This document shows, piece after piece, positions 1 to 8,190 of a stretch of DNA of 64,000 nucleotides. A program made the translations under genes and the position numbers. Below the pieces are notes generated by a model. That model was not told the origin of the DNA and made no database searches. It saw only the letters and a list, made by a program, of their open reading frames with translations. Each line of letters starts with the position of its first letter. Positions within the stretch are counted from its first letter, which is position 1. Source of the DNA: Chryseobacterium culicis (GTDB lineage Bacteria > Bacteroidota > Bacteroidia > Flavobacteriales > Weeksellaceae); the NCBI RefSeq assembly GCF_900108365.1, contig NZ_FNWQ01000009.1, positions 31,410-95,409 on the forward strand. The letters are read 5' to 3'.

Positions 1-128
1 TTTGTCATCTTTACAGAATCTTTAATGATGTTTGTTTCTTGGGGAGTTACTTTCTTCTCTTCTTTCTTGCAGCCTGTAATTAACAGCTGGCAACATATAA
101 TTGCTGAAATAGTTTTGATCTTCGTCAT
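1..128 (-). CDS. Putative lipoprotein, N-terminal part only
   Basis: An open frame starts at an ATG (complement of 126-128) and runs off the left edge, so only 42 codons are visible. The N terminus has two lysines, a hydrophobic stretch and a lipobox, LITG-C, with the cysteine at residue 20, followed by a run of Lys and Glu. This is the usual form of a Bacteroidota lipoprotein signal with a charged tether. It follows the protease-like gene on the same strand and could be its operon partner. Its function cannot be judged from the visible part. Confidence 0.55.
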   Translation of the reverse strand, partial: MTKIKTISAIICCQLLITGCKKEEKKVTPQETNIIKDSVKMT

Positions 129-228
129 CTTTCTTAATAATTTATATATTCTCATTCATTTTATAATAAGGTTCCGAAAAATATTTACTTGGTTTGATAT
201 AAGCCCTTTTCCTTTCGGCATCAAAAAT

Positions 229-1002
229 TCAGATAAATCTGCGCAGCATATCAGCACCCAAATAGCTGACATTTTGATTCTTAATTTCTCCGGAGAAAAA
301 TCCTGCAGAGACATCTTTGAACACAGTATTTCCCAACTTAAAATAGGGAAGGACAGCCTGCTTGGCGGTTAAAGTTTTACCTTCAGAATTTTTTAAAGTT
401 TTCTGCCCGGTTACCTTCAGTCTGGTATCCAGATTATTAGCTTCTGCAAACTCGTTGCTGTACAAAAGGGCTCCTGAAAATCCGGATTGCAGTACAAAAT
501 AAGTTTCCTGCTGCTTATCATCTATAATATTATCTGCCGCAAGATAAAATCCGTCATGACTTAAAATAATAGGAATAGGCTCATAGCCTTTCAGATCAGG
601 CATTTTATTGTACATCACAAATTGGTTATTGTCATAATCAATTTTAAAAATTTTACCTTCGAAAATTCCTGTTCCGATTTTGCCGTCAGCCTCATGTCCC
701 GTTAACTGATTATCATAAAAACGAACATCTTTCTGTATAATTTTCCCTATTTGTACAGTATTGTAATCACTTATTCCATCTTTGGCGAAGATCATGTGAT
801 CTGCTTTCCGTTGCCGTTCGGGAGAAACTGAATAATCTTTCATTGCGATCTGGAACATCAGATCCAGTGAATCCTTTTTATTGACAAGGGTTTTTACAAT
901 GATATTATGATGTTTCGTGATCCGGAAGGGAATCGTCTGCTGGGCTTTTATACCGGAAAATCCGGCAGCAAAAAGTATAAAAAGAACTGTTCTTTTGAGC
1001 AT
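229..1002 (-). CDS. Secreted retropepsin-like protein, truncated by a premature stop
   Basis: The product has a signal peptide (residues 1-20, ending at AQ) and two halves that resemble an aspartyl-protease-like family. The positions where a catalytic Asp-Thr-Gly would be expected read FQIA in the first half and LQSG in the second, so a catalytic role is doubtful. The coding frame ends at a TGA (229-231) just after a LRRF segment. The same frame then stays open for another 28 codons to a TAA at 142-144, and that extension reads like a normal family C terminus (IFDAERKR...). I infer a recent point mutation or a sequencing error. The family assignment is tentative. Confidence 0.6.
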   Translation of the reverse strand: MLKRTVLFILFAAGFSGIKAQQTIPFRITKHHNIIVKTLVNKKDSLDLMFQIAMKDYSVSPERQRKADHMIFAKDGISDYNTVQIGKIIQKDVRFYDNQLTGHEADGKIGTGIFEGKIFKIDYDNNQFVMYNKMPDLKGYEPIPIILSHDGFYLAADNIIDDKQQETYFVLQSGFSGALLYSNEFAEANNLDTRLKVTGQKTLKNSEGKTLTAKQAVLPYFKLGNTVFKDVSAGFFSGEIKNQNVSYLGADMLRRFI

Positions 1003-1179
1003 TATAGGTGATTAGTGTTTTAAAACCTTAAAATTACCTATTATCTTTAAAAAAGCAAATAATAAAGTAAAATGGTAGAAAAAACTAATGCCAATTACGA
1101 TTTCAAACCAAACTTAGATAAACCAATTTTAGCGCATTAAAAAATAAAAACGATTCTTAAAAAGTTTAATTTTACATCA

Positions 1180-1689
1180 ATGGAAATACATCAAAAAAAC
1201 ATATCCACTCCATTGGGGGAAATGATTGCCTGTGCAGCAGATCAGGGCATATGCCTGCTTGAATTTACAGACCGGAAAAATATTGAAAAACAGCTGAAGT
1301 CTTTATCAAAGGTCTTGAACGGTGAAATTGTAGAAAAAGAACATCATCATTTTGTACAGCTTGAAAATGAACTGAAAGAATATTTTGAAGGAAAGAGAAA
1401 TCATTTTGAAGTTCCGCTGTTGATCACAGGAACTGAATTTCAGGAAAAGGTCTGGCAGCTTCTCCGTGAAATTCCGATGGGTGAGATAAGAACCTATAAG
1501 CAGCAGTCTGAAATTCTTGGAAATCCCAAAGCAATACGTGCTGTAGGAACTGCCAACGGGATCAATAAAATTGCCATTTTAATTCCCTGTCATCGGGTGA
1601 TCGGTTCTAATGGTGAGCTGGTAGGGTATGCCGGCGGTATCTGGAGAAAACAAAAACTGCTGGAGCTGGAAAAGGCTATTCTGTTCTGA
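1180..1689 (+). CDS. ogt: Methylated-DNA--protein-cysteine methyltransferase
   Basis: This suicide enzyme moves the alkyl group from O6-alkylguanine in DNA to its own cysteine. The 169-residue length is normal for the Ogt type. The active-site motif PCHRVIG contains Cys137. A winged-helix segment lies at about residues 85-130 and includes the RAVGTA stretch, whose arginine (R120) enters the minor groove. There is no Ada-type regulatory N terminus. The gene stands alone, with a convergent-type gap of over 150 bases on each side. The family assignment is secure. Confidence 0.93.
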   Translation: MEIHQKNISTPLGEMIACAADQGICLLEFTDRKNIEKQLKSLSKVLNGEIVEKEHHHFVQLENELKEYFEGKRNHFEVPLLITGTEFQEKVWQLLREIPMGEIRTYKQQSEILGNPKAIRAVGTANGINKIAILIPCHRVIGSNGELVGYAGGIWRKQKLLELEKAILF

Positions 1690-1853
1690 AAATTTTTTAC
1701 TTTTCAATACAAAATTGGAGATCAAATCCTTGCTAAAAGAGTGGAAGCAGAAAGAAATTATCCTAATAGAAGAATATCGGGAAAACAAAAATTAATAAAC
1801 TTTAAGAAAGCTATTTCGTTTTGATTTTTGTAATTTTAAACAAAAATTTACAC

Positions 1854-2456
1854 GTGAAAAAGTTAATAGCAGCACTTTGCATTTCAATTTCAGCATTCAG
1901 TTTTGCTCAGGATTATTCTGTGCCGGCAGCAAGTCCGCGTCAGAAGGTAGAGCAGCAGTTTTCAATGTCCAAGATCTCCATCGACTACGGAAGACCGGGA
2001 GTGAAAGGACGTAAGATTTTCGGAGAATTAGTTCCTTACGGACAGGTTTGGAGAGCAGGAGCTAACTCATCTACAAAAATTACTTTCGGACAGTCTGTTA
2101 ATTTCGGAGGTAAAACAGTTCCTGCAGGAACATACGGATTATTCATTATTCCTACAGAAAAAGAATGGAAAGTTATCCTGAATAAAGACTTTCAGCAATG
2201 GGGAGCTTACACCTACGATCCTAAACAGGATGTAGTAGATGTTACCGTACCGGTTAGTAAACTGGCAGATAAGCAGGAATGGTTTGAAATTACCCTGAAT
2301 CCTACAGACGAAAACTCGGGAAATCTGGTAATCAAATGGGATATGGCTCAGGCAGAAGTTCCTTTGAAACCATCAAAATTAGACACCGTGATCAAGATTT
2401 CTGATAAACTTAAGGAAATCAAGAAAATAGAATCTGATTCTACTAAAAAGAGCTAA
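1854..2456 (+). CDS. DUF2911 domain-containing secreted protein
   Basis: The open frame reaches back to a TTG at 1821, but the GTG at 1854 is a better start because it puts a typical signal peptide (KKLIAALCISISAFSFAQ) at the N terminus. The mature protein has the DUF2911 signature: YGRPGVKGR, then GQVWRAGAN and the FIIPTEKEW segment at about residues 45-110. This periplasmic or secreted family is common in Bacteroidota and has no established function. Two genes follow closely on the same strand (3-base gap to the next), which suggests a small operon. Confidence 0.85.
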   Translation: MKKLIAALCISISAFSFAQDYSVPAASPRQKVEQQFSMSKISIDYGRPGVKGRKIFGELVPYGQVWRAGANSSTKITFGQSVNFGGKTVPAGTYGLFIIPTEKEWKVILNKDFQQWGAYTYDPKQDVVDVTVPVSKLADKQEWFEITLNPTDENSGNLVIKWDMAQAEVPLKPSKLDTVIKISDKLKEIKKIESDSTKKS

Positions 2457-2459
2457 AAA

Positions 2460-2987
2460 ATGAATTTTTCTGTTCAGCCTGTTTTAGAGAATGAAGAATT
2501 TCAGTTAATCCCCTTACAGCAAGGGGATTTTGAATCTTTATATGAAGTGGCATCCGACCCTAAAGTCTGGGAACAACACCCGAATAAAGACCGGTATAAG
2601 AGAGAAGTTTTTGAAAACTTTTTTACAGGAGCTATGGAAAGTAAAGGTGCTTTCAAAATTATTGAGAAAGCTACCGGAGATGTATTGGGAAGCAGCCGTT
2701 ATTATGATTTTGATGAAGAAGATAATCATATTTTCATCGGGTATACTTTCTACGGTACAAAATCATGGGGAAAAGGGATCAATCCTCAGGTTAAAAAGCT
2801 GATGCTGGATTATATCTTTCAATTTGTAGATAAAGTTCATTTTCATGTCGGAAAAGAAAATTTCCGTTCGCAGACCGCTTTGGAAAGATTGGGAGGACAA
2901 AAAATTGCTGAAGAAGAGGTTGCTTATTTTGGAGAAGCTTCCAGAACCAATTTCGTATATGAGATAAAAAAAGAAAACTGGGTATGA
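2460..2987 (+). CDS. GNAT family N-acetyltransferase, RimJ/RimL type
   Basis: The 175-residue length and layout match RimJ/RimL-like acetyltransferases, which transfer acetyl from acetyl-CoA to an amine. Visible elements are the N-terminal LIPLQQGDFESLYEVASDP block, a central strand (GSSRYYDFDEEDN, IGYTFYG) and the C-terminal HVGKENFRSQTALERLGG segment, where the conserved Asn-Ser/Arg-Ala region contacts CoA. The substrate cannot be told. The stop codon overlaps the start of the following cupin gene (ATGA), which points to translational coupling. Confidence 0.85.
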   Translation: MNFSVQPVLENEEFQLIPLQQGDFESLYEVASDPKVWEQHPNKDRYKREVFENFFTGAMESKGAFKIIEKATGDVLGSSRYYDFDEEDNHIFIGYTFYGTKSWGKGINPQVKKLMLDYIFQFVDKVHFHVGKENFRSQTALERLGGQKIAEEEVAYFGEASRTNFVYEIKKENWV

Positions 2988-3355
2988 AAAAATTCAAAAT
3001 TCAACAGTCGCCTTTTATCGTCCCTACTACAGACGGAAAGCTGATTGAAGAACATTGGGGAAATTCTACAGGAAATTCCAATGTTTCTATTGCTCATATG
3101 GTAGCCCCGCCGGATTGGAGTGAGCCTCATCAGACCCCGGAATTTGATGAATTCACCTATATCATTTCGGGGAAAAAACAGTTTGAAATCGACGGTGAGA
3201 TTGTCGTTTTGGAAAGAGGACAGAGCATCCTGATTGAAAAAGGAGCACGAATCCGTTACAGCAATCCGTTTTCAGAACCGTGCGAGTATCTTGCCATCTG
3301 TCTTCCTGCTTTCTCTATGGAGCTGGTACACAGAGAAGAAGAAGGCGTAGACTAA
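2984..3355 (+). CDS. Cupin domain-containing protein
   Basis: This is a single-domain cupin of 123 residues. Motif 1 lies around SEPHQTPEFDEFTYIISG (about residues 45-62) and motif 2 around GQSILIEKGARIRYSNP (80-96). Motif 1 has one clear His and an early Glu, so metal binding is possible but not fully canonical. It overlaps the acetyltransferase by four bases and probably shares its transcript. A strong terminator follows about 20 bases after the stop. The substrate is unknown; small cupins of this kind are often isomerases or sensors. Confidence 0.75.
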   Translation: MKKFKIQQSPFIVPTTDGKLIEEHWGNSTGNSNVSIAHMVAPPDWSEPHQTPEFDEFTYIISGKKQFEIDGEIVVLERGQSILIEKGARIRYSNPFSEPCEYLAICLPAFSMELVHREEEGVD

Positions 3356-3374
3356 AAAACATTTAAATAATATT

Positions 3375-3411
3375 AAAAGGCAAATTTGCTCACCCGCGAA
3401 TTTGCCTTTTT
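3375..3411. terminator. Bidirectional rho-independent terminator
   Basis: An inverted repeat (AGGCAAATTTGC / GCGAATTTGCCT) is flanked by A-rich sequence on the left and a T run on the right. It lies between two convergent genes and can serve both. Confidence 0.85.
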
Positions 3412-3415
3412 GATA

Positions 3416-4159
3416 CTATTTTAAAATTTCTTTCAGGAACATCAGCGTATGATTCCAGGCTCTTTTGGCCATTATTTCATTATAATCCGGTGATTTGGGA
3501 TCTGTGAAGGTATGTTTAGAATGAGCATAGGTGATGATCTGCCAATCGGCGTTCCCTTCATTCATTTCTTTGATGAGGTTATTATAATCATCTGCAGTCA
3601 CGCTTTTATCATCAGCTGGATTTTCAACAAGAATTTTAGCAGTTAAAGCATCATTTTTTCGACTCTGGTCTTTCGCAAGACTTCCGTGAATAGAAACAAC
3701 GCCTGCTACAGGAAGATGTCCTCTTGCAGATTCTAATGCTCCGGTACCTCCGAAACAGTATCCGATGACCGCTACTTTATCAGAAATTGCCCCATTTTTC
3801 TTCAGCTGATCCAATGCCAGCGAAATTCTTTTTTGGTATTCCTGATAATTTTGTTTGTAATATCCGGAAGTTTTGGCAGCAGACTCATTGTCTGTGGGAA
3901 TTTTTCCTTCACCATAGATATCCGCAATAAAAGCAATGTAGCCTTGTTTTTCCAGTTCAACAGCTGCCGTTTTAGCTTCCTCGTCAATACCTTTCCAGGC
4001 CGGAAGAATCAATACTCCGGGAAGCTTTTTTCCTGCATTGGAAGTGACCAGACCATTCAGTTTCTGTGTGCCGTCCTGATAGGAAACGGTTTTTAATTTT
4101 TGACTGAAAAGGGTTCCTGAAGCCATAATCATTGTGGTTAATAAGATGGAACGTATCAT
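3416..4159 (-). CDS. Dienelactone hydrolase family protein, secreted
   Basis: This is an alpha/beta hydrolase of the dienelactone hydrolase family (247 residues). It has a signal peptide (residues 1-19), a nucleophile elbow GYCFGG with Cys as nucleophile (about residue 138), an acidic residue in the NPADDKSV segment and a late catalytic His in AHSKHTF. Known members open lactones or hydrolyse esters; the real substrate is unknown. The signal peptide suggests a periplasmic location, unlike classical cytoplasmic ClcD. It is transcribed alone toward the shared terminator. Confidence 0.85.
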   Translation of the reverse strand: MIRSILLTTMIMASGTLFSQKLKTVSYQDGTQKLNGLVTSNAGKKLPGVLILPAWKGIDEEAKTAAVELEKQGYIAFIADIYGEGKIPTDNESAAKTSGYYKQNYQEYQKRISLALDQLKKNGAISDKVAVIGYCFGGTGALESARGHLPVAGVVSIHGSLAKDQSRKNDALTAKILVENPADDKSVTADDYNNLIKEMNEGNADWQIITYAHSKHTFTDPKSPDYNEIMAKRAWNHTLMFLKEILK

Positions 4160-4251
4160 AATTATTGTGAATTAGTTGATTGTAAAACAGGATTAAATGT
4201 AAGGAATTATTTAAAAGAACTCAACTTCAGGGAAGAATTTCTTCAATTCTT

Positions 4252-4683
4252 TTATTCCTGTCTGTAAAACTGATATTCTCCGTTCTGATAGTAAGCATTG
4301 ATATGCTGAAGACCATTGGTAAGGATGATTTCTTTCGCTCCGATAATAGAATTATATCTGGCTGTCTGCTCAAAAGTTTTTTCGGTTAATTTAATCTGTG
4401 GCGCCTTACATTCAATCAGAATTACGGGTTCTGTTTTTTCAGTAATCAAAAGGTCAATTCGTTTGGTAAGACCGTTCAGAATAATCTTTTTTTCGGTAAT
4501 CAAGGCAGATGTAGAATACGATTTTATGGTAAGGTAATAATGTATCCAGTGCTGTCTGACCCATTCCTCAGGAGTGAGCAGAAGATAAGTTTTACGAACC
4601 AAATCATAAATAAAAAACTTATCTTTGTCTTTCTTGAATTTAAAATCAAAAGTTTCCTGAAAATTCAGTTTTGGAAGTTCCAT
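4252..4683 (-). CDS. HsdR N-terminal domain-like protein
   Basis: The frame could begin at 4716, but the ATG at 4683 (MELPKLNF) avoids overlap with the divergent holA and matches the usual start of this small family. The 143 residues carry the nuclease-fold core of the type I restriction HsdR N domain: ERID-like RIDLLI, then VILIECKAP (the Asp...Glu-x-Lys pattern), then a QTARYNS helix. No helicase or methylase genes are nearby, so this is the stand-alone housekeeping-type member seen next to holA in many flavobacteria, not a restriction system. Confidence 0.8.
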   Translation of the reverse strand: MELPKLNFQETFDFKFKKDKDKFFIYDLVRKTYLLLTPEEWVRQHWIHYYLTIKSYSTSALITEKKIILNGLTKRIDLLITEKTEPVILIECKAPQIKLTEKTFEQTARYNSIIGAKEIILTNGLQHINAYYQNGEYQFYRQE

Positions 4684-4690
4684 TAGTAAG

Positions 4691-5728
4691 ATGAAAGAAT
4701 TAGATTTAATCCTCAAAAATATTAAAAATAAAGAAGTTTTACCTATTTATTTTTTCCACGGAGAAGAAGCCTACTTTATTGACGTTGCCGTAAAAGCCCT
4801 CGAACACAACTTTTTGGAAGAAGACGAAAAAGCTTTCAACCAGACCGTGACTTACGGAAAAGATACATCTTATCAGGAAATACTTTCTCTGGCGAGACAG
4901 TTTCCGATGATGGGAGATAAGCAGGTGATTATTGTAAAAGAAGCTCAGGACTTAAGACTCAATGAAGAGGAAAACAGAATTCTGGAATCTTACGTAGAAA
5001 ATCCGGTACCCTCTACAGTACTGGTTTTTGCCCATAAGCATAAGAAGCTGGACAGCAGAAAAAAAGCCGCCAAAGTCTTAGATAAAGCCAAAGCCCTTTT
5101 CCTGAGCGAATCTGTAAGAGAAAACAATCTTCCGAAATGGATTTCGGATGAATGTGCAAAACTTAAAATCAATACAGCCCCGAATATTTCTCATCTTCTG
5201 GCAGAATATCTGGGCAACGATTTGTCAAGAATCGCCAACGAACTGAACAAGTTAAAAATCATCCTTAAAGAAGGCGAAATTCTTGATGGAAGTATTGTTG
5301 AAAACCATATCGGAATCAGCAAAGAATATAACGTTTTTGAACTTCAAAAGGCTTTAGGAACCAAAAATGCCAATGCTGCTTTTAAGATTGCCCACTTCAT
5401 GGGTAAAAATCCGAAGAATAATCCCTTCGTCATGATGCTGGCAAGCCTTTACAATTATTTTTCGAATGTTATCATCTACCAGACTATGGCTGGGCAGCCT
5501 CCACAGGCCATTGCATCACAGATGGGCGTAAATCCGTATTTCATCAAAGACTACGCAGAAAGTGCCAGGCTCTATCCTCTGAAACATGCGACAAGAGTTA
5601 TTTCTATTCTGCGCGAATTCGATATGAAAGGGAAAGGTCTTGGAGCCGTTAATATGGGAGAAGCAGAACTGATCAGAGAGCTGGTGTACAAAATTATTAA
5701 TGTAGATAAGATTAAGATGAAGGTGTGA
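4691..5728 (+). CDS. holA: DNA polymerase III subunit delta
   Basis: The 345-residue protein fits HolA, the clamp-loader wrench that opens the sliding clamp. The N terminus has the expected YFFHGEEAYFIDVAVKAL segment, followed by an AAA-like fold without a Walker A motif, the SHLLAEYLGNDLSRIANELNKL lid region (about 165-190) and a C-terminal collar domain. It starts seven bases from the divergent HsdR-N gene, so the two share a very compact promoter region. Confidence 0.92.
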   Translation: MKELDLILKNIKNKEVLPIYFFHGEEAYFIDVAVKALEHNFLEEDEKAFNQTVTYGKDTSYQEILSLARQFPMMGDKQVIIVKEAQDLRLNEEENRILESYVENPVPSTVLVFAHKHKKLDSRKKAAKVLDKAKALFLSESVRENNLPKWISDECAKLKINTAPNISHLLAEYLGNDLSRIANELNKLKIILKEGEILDGSIVENHIGISKEYNVFELQKALGTKNANAAFKIAHFMGKNPKNNPFVMMLASLYNYFSNVIIYQTMAGQPPQAIASQMGVNPYFIKDYAESARLYPLKHATRVISILREFDMKGKGLGAVNMGEAELIRELVYKIINVDKIKMKV

Positions 5729-5977
5729 GGCGAGATGCGGGAGAGAAAGATAAGTCCTTCAAATTATAAGATAGGAGAGATAAAAAAAAAGAAGTTTTTT
5801 TTAATTTTCGTAATCTAAATTCGTGTAACCCGAACTTCCGAACCGTGAAAACAGCTGCCATCGAAATTCAACATATCAGATATTGACAAGTATCATTAAA
5901 ATAACTTTAAGGAGAAATTAAAAATTCCGAAATTAGCAGTCTTAATTCAAATTAAATCTTTTCGAACAAAGTAAATT

Positions 5978-6919
5978 ATGGAGCAAAACATTTTAGATTG
6001 TGTGATCGTTGGATCTGGGCCTTCTGGCTTCACCGCTGCTATCTATGCAGCAAGAGCAGACCTGAAACCTGAACTGTATACAGGTCTGGAGCCGGGCGGA
6101 CAATTAACAACCACTACAGAAGTTGACAACTTCCCAGGATATCCAGCCGGGATTACAGGTCCTGAAATGATGATGGATCTGCAAAAACAGGCAGAAAGAT
6201 TTGATACCAAAGTTCATTACGAAATGATCACTAAGGCTGAATTCTCTAAAGAAGTTGGCGGTGTTCACAAATTATATGCAGGAAACAAAGAAATCCTTGC
6301 CAAAACAGTTATTATCTCTACAGGGGCTACAGCCAAATATTTAGGTCTTGAGGACGAGAAAAAATATGCAGGCGGTGGTGTATCTGCCTGTGCTACATGT
6401 GACGGATTTTTCTACAGAGGAAAAGATGTAGTGGTGGTAGGAGCAGGAGATACCGCAGCAGAAGAGGCTACTTACCTTGCAAAGCTGTGTAAGAAAGTTA
6501 CACTATTGGTGAGAAAAGACGTATTCAGAGCTTCAAAAGCAATGGTTCACAGAGTAGAAAACACTCCGAATATTGAAGTGAAATTCCACCATGAATTGAT
6601 TGGTATTGAAGGAGAAAACAGTCTTGTGGAGAGAGCGGTAATCATCAATAACCAGACTCAGGAAAAATCTACAGTGGATGTAGAAGGTATCTTCATCGCA
6701 ATCGGTCACAAGCCGAACACAGATATCTTTGCCGGTCAGGTAGATCTTGATGAAAACGGGTATATCCTTACAGAAAAAGGTTCCTCAAGAACCAATCTTC
6801 CGGGAGTATTTGCCGCCGGTGACGTTCAGGATCACATCTACAGACAGGCTATTACAGCTGCGGGAAGCGGATGTATGGCAGCCATGGATGCAGAAAAATA
6901 CTTGGCTGAATTACACTAA
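5978..6919 (+). CDS. trxB: Thioredoxin-disulfide reductase
   Basis: This 313-residue flavoenzyme uses NADPH to reduce thioredoxin. Visible motifs are the FAD-binding GSGPSG (12-17), the redox pair in CATC (Cys138 and Cys141), the NADPH-binding GAGDTA (155-160) and the C-terminal GVFAAGDV flavin motif. The length is normal. It is a single gene with a 250-base upstream gap and a strong terminator after it. Confidence 0.95.
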   Translation: MEQNILDCVIVGSGPSGFTAAIYAARADLKPELYTGLEPGGQLTTTTEVDNFPGYPAGITGPEMMMDLQKQAERFDTKVHYEMITKAEFSKEVGGVHKLYAGNKEILAKTVIISTGATAKYLGLEDEKKYAGGGVSACATCDGFFYRGKDVVVVGAGDTAAEEATYLAKLCKKVTLLVRKDVFRASKAMVHRVENTPNIEVKFHHELIGIEGENSLVERAVIINNQTQEKSTVDVEGIFIAIGHKPNTDIFAGQVDLDENGYILTEKGSSRTNLPGVFAAGDVQDHIYRQAITAAGSGCMAAMDAEKYLAELH

Positions 6920-6941
6920 TAACATTCAGTTTATACAATAC

Positions 6942-6970
6942 AAAGCGTACCCTTGGGTACGCTTTTTTTA
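6942..6970 (+). terminator. Rho-independent terminator after trxB
   Basis: The stem AAGCGTACC / GGTACGCTT with a short loop is followed by a run of T, 22 bases after the trxB stop. Confidence 0.9.
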
Positions 6971-7174
6971 TAATTACCCCACAATAATCCAACTGAAGAC
7001 GGGATCATTCCCCTCCCTTGGATGGGTAGCGAAAATTCTGAGAATTTTTGACGGGGTGGTTTTCAAAATTCACATTTAACATCTCTTCAGCCAGTTGAGA
7101 ACGGCCTCGAGATCATCATGAAAGTGACTATTGGGACTTTAGAAGGGGATAGAGTGAGGGGATGGGTTCACAAT

Positions 7175-7206
7175 AAAAAAACGGCTTCCATTAGAAGCCG
7201 TTTCTG
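7175..7206 (-). terminator. Rho-independent terminator for a minus-strand gene
   Basis: The stem AACGGCTTC / GAAGCCGTT has a CATTA loop. Read on the minus strand it ends in a long T run. It lies 20 bases beyond the stop of the beheaded minus-strand gene, which supports that gene having once been functional. Confidence 0.8.
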
Positions 7207-7226
7207 TTATTTATATAAAGGAATTA

Positions 7227-7469
7227 TCACTTTTTTAATTTTGCATTTTCTGCTTTTAAAGCTTTTATCTGTTCTTTCAGAAGATGTATGTATTCCTGCT
7301 GGTTTTCTAATAAATACTCTGGAATATTACAGTACTGATTATAATTGCCAGACTGATTGCTGGTATTAGAACTACTATCGTTAAATGTAAGGTTCTGTAT
7401 AACAGTTGCTGTTTTCTCCTCTCTAATATTCTTTATCCTTAAAGTAAAATTACTACATTTAATGACTAA
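7227..7469 (-). pseudogene. C-terminal remnant of an XRE-type HTH regulator
   Basis: A minus-strand frame from an in-frame stop (7470-7472) to a TGA at 7227-7229 encodes a convincing protein tail: a Asn/Ser-rich stretch (NDSSSNTSNQSGNYNQ), then a leucine-zipper-like coiled coil (YLLENQQEYIHLLKEQ and KALKAENAKLKK). In flavobacteria this tail usually follows a small XRE helix-turn-helix domain. That domain and any ATG are missing, and the 5' side abuts the next gene. I infer a 5' deletion. The original identity is from memory of the tail pattern, not from a search. Confidence 0.5.
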
Positions 7470-7480
7470 TCAAAAAGAAT

Positions 7481-7693
7481 ATGGAAACAAAAGTCATCAA
7501 AATAACACACGTTACCGGAACCTATACCATTGAAGCTTCCCATGGAAAACTGAACGACCTGAAAACCCAGCTGGATAAATGCCTGAACGACGAGCAAGCA
7601 GCAATTGTGGTAAAGGGAGACGATGGAGATCAGTTTGTATATCCGTCCGAACTTTTAAAAAACAGCTTCATCGCTATCGTAGACAGGGAATAG
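7481..7693 (+). CDS. Small conserved hypothetical protein
   Basis: This 70-residue protein has no signal peptide and no membrane segment. It alternates short strands and a helix (about residues 22-38, LNDLKTQLDKCLNDEQ) and ends in an FIAIVDRE segment. A clear ATG follows A-rich leader DNA. I do not recognise a named family. It lies just upstream of tRNA-Ser, on the chromosomal side of the integration point. Confidence 0.6.
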   Translation: METKVIKITHVTGTYTIEASHGKLNDLKTQLDKCLNDEQAAIVVKGDDGDQFVYPSELLKNSFIAIVDRE

Positions 7694-7770
7694 GTGATTG
7701 TTTTTCGAAAAATAATTCCCCTGATTCCTAGTCTATTATTAAGTTTTGTTAAAATTTGTGGGGGAAAAGT

Positions 7771-7801
7771 TTTGCAGAAAATAAAAATCGTTCTATATTT
7801 G
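7771..7801 (+). promoter_or_regulatory. Bacteroidota promoter of tRNA-Ser
   Basis: TTTG at 7771-7774 and TATATTTG at 7794-7801 are spaced by 19 bases, matching the Bacteroidota -33/-7 consensus (TTTG, TAnnTTTG). The mature tRNA begins 35 bases downstream. Confidence 0.85.
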
Positions 7802-7835
7802 CACCACTGAAAACAACGGTATAGCCGGAGTTTAG

Positions 7836-7920
7836 GGAGAGTTGGCAGAGTGGTCGATTGCGGCAGTCTTGAAAACTGTTGACTGTAACAGGTCCGGGGG
7901 TTCGAATCCCTCACTCTCCG
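7836..7920 (+). tRNA. tRNA-Ser (anticodon UGA)
   Basis: The acceptor arms GGAGAGT (7836-7842) and ACTCTCC (7913-7919) pair fully, with G as discriminator. The anticodon stem GCAGT/ACTGT encloses the loop CTTGAAA, giving anticodon TGA. There is a long variable arm, as in class II serine tRNAs, and a T-loop TTCGAATC. CCA is not encoded. A recombinase gene lies 270 bases downstream, so the 3' end is the likely attachment site of the element. Confidence 0.95.
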
Positions 7921-8056
7921 CAGAGTATGAAAAGTAAAATTTTCAAAAACGTTTAAAATCTATTAAAAGAGCTGTAATTTAATTAATTACATCTCTTTTT
8001 GCATTTTATTGTGTGATAAAATTTTTAAAAATGCTAATAATTTTTGTGGCAGAATC

Positions 8057-8089
8057 ATGGCAGTTTTATTTCTAGAAAATAACTGCCAT
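8057..8089. promoter_or_regulatory. 33-bp imperfect palindrome upstream of the integrase
   Basis: ATGGCAGTT (8057-8065) and AACTGCCAT (8081-8089) form perfect 9-bp arms, and the centre TTATTTCTAGAAAAT is itself nearly self-complementary. A further TGGCAG lies at 8047-8052. It sits about 100 bases before the integrase start. It may be a regulator operator or a recombinase arm-binding site; the sequence alone does not separate these. The rest of 7921-8190 shows no gene. Confidence 0.6.
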
Positions 8090-8190
8090 GAAAATTGTCT
8101 TAACTATTTGATTATTAACATGTAAAATGATTTGATATCTTGATTTTTTAGTGATTTAATTCGAATTTTATTAACCCTAAAAATCGGATT

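Noticed and set aside
25..372. Plus-strand open frame near the left edge
   Set aside because: It overlaps two minus-strand genes with clear signal peptides and has no recognisable domain.
4252..4683. HsdR-N protein as part of a restriction system
   Set aside because: No HsdM, HsdS or helicase genes nearby; it is a short stand-alone protein beside holA.
7118..7369. Plus-strand frame of 83 codons
   Set aside because: It runs through a terminator hairpin and opposite the coiled-coil tail of the minus-strand remnant; composition is not protein-like.
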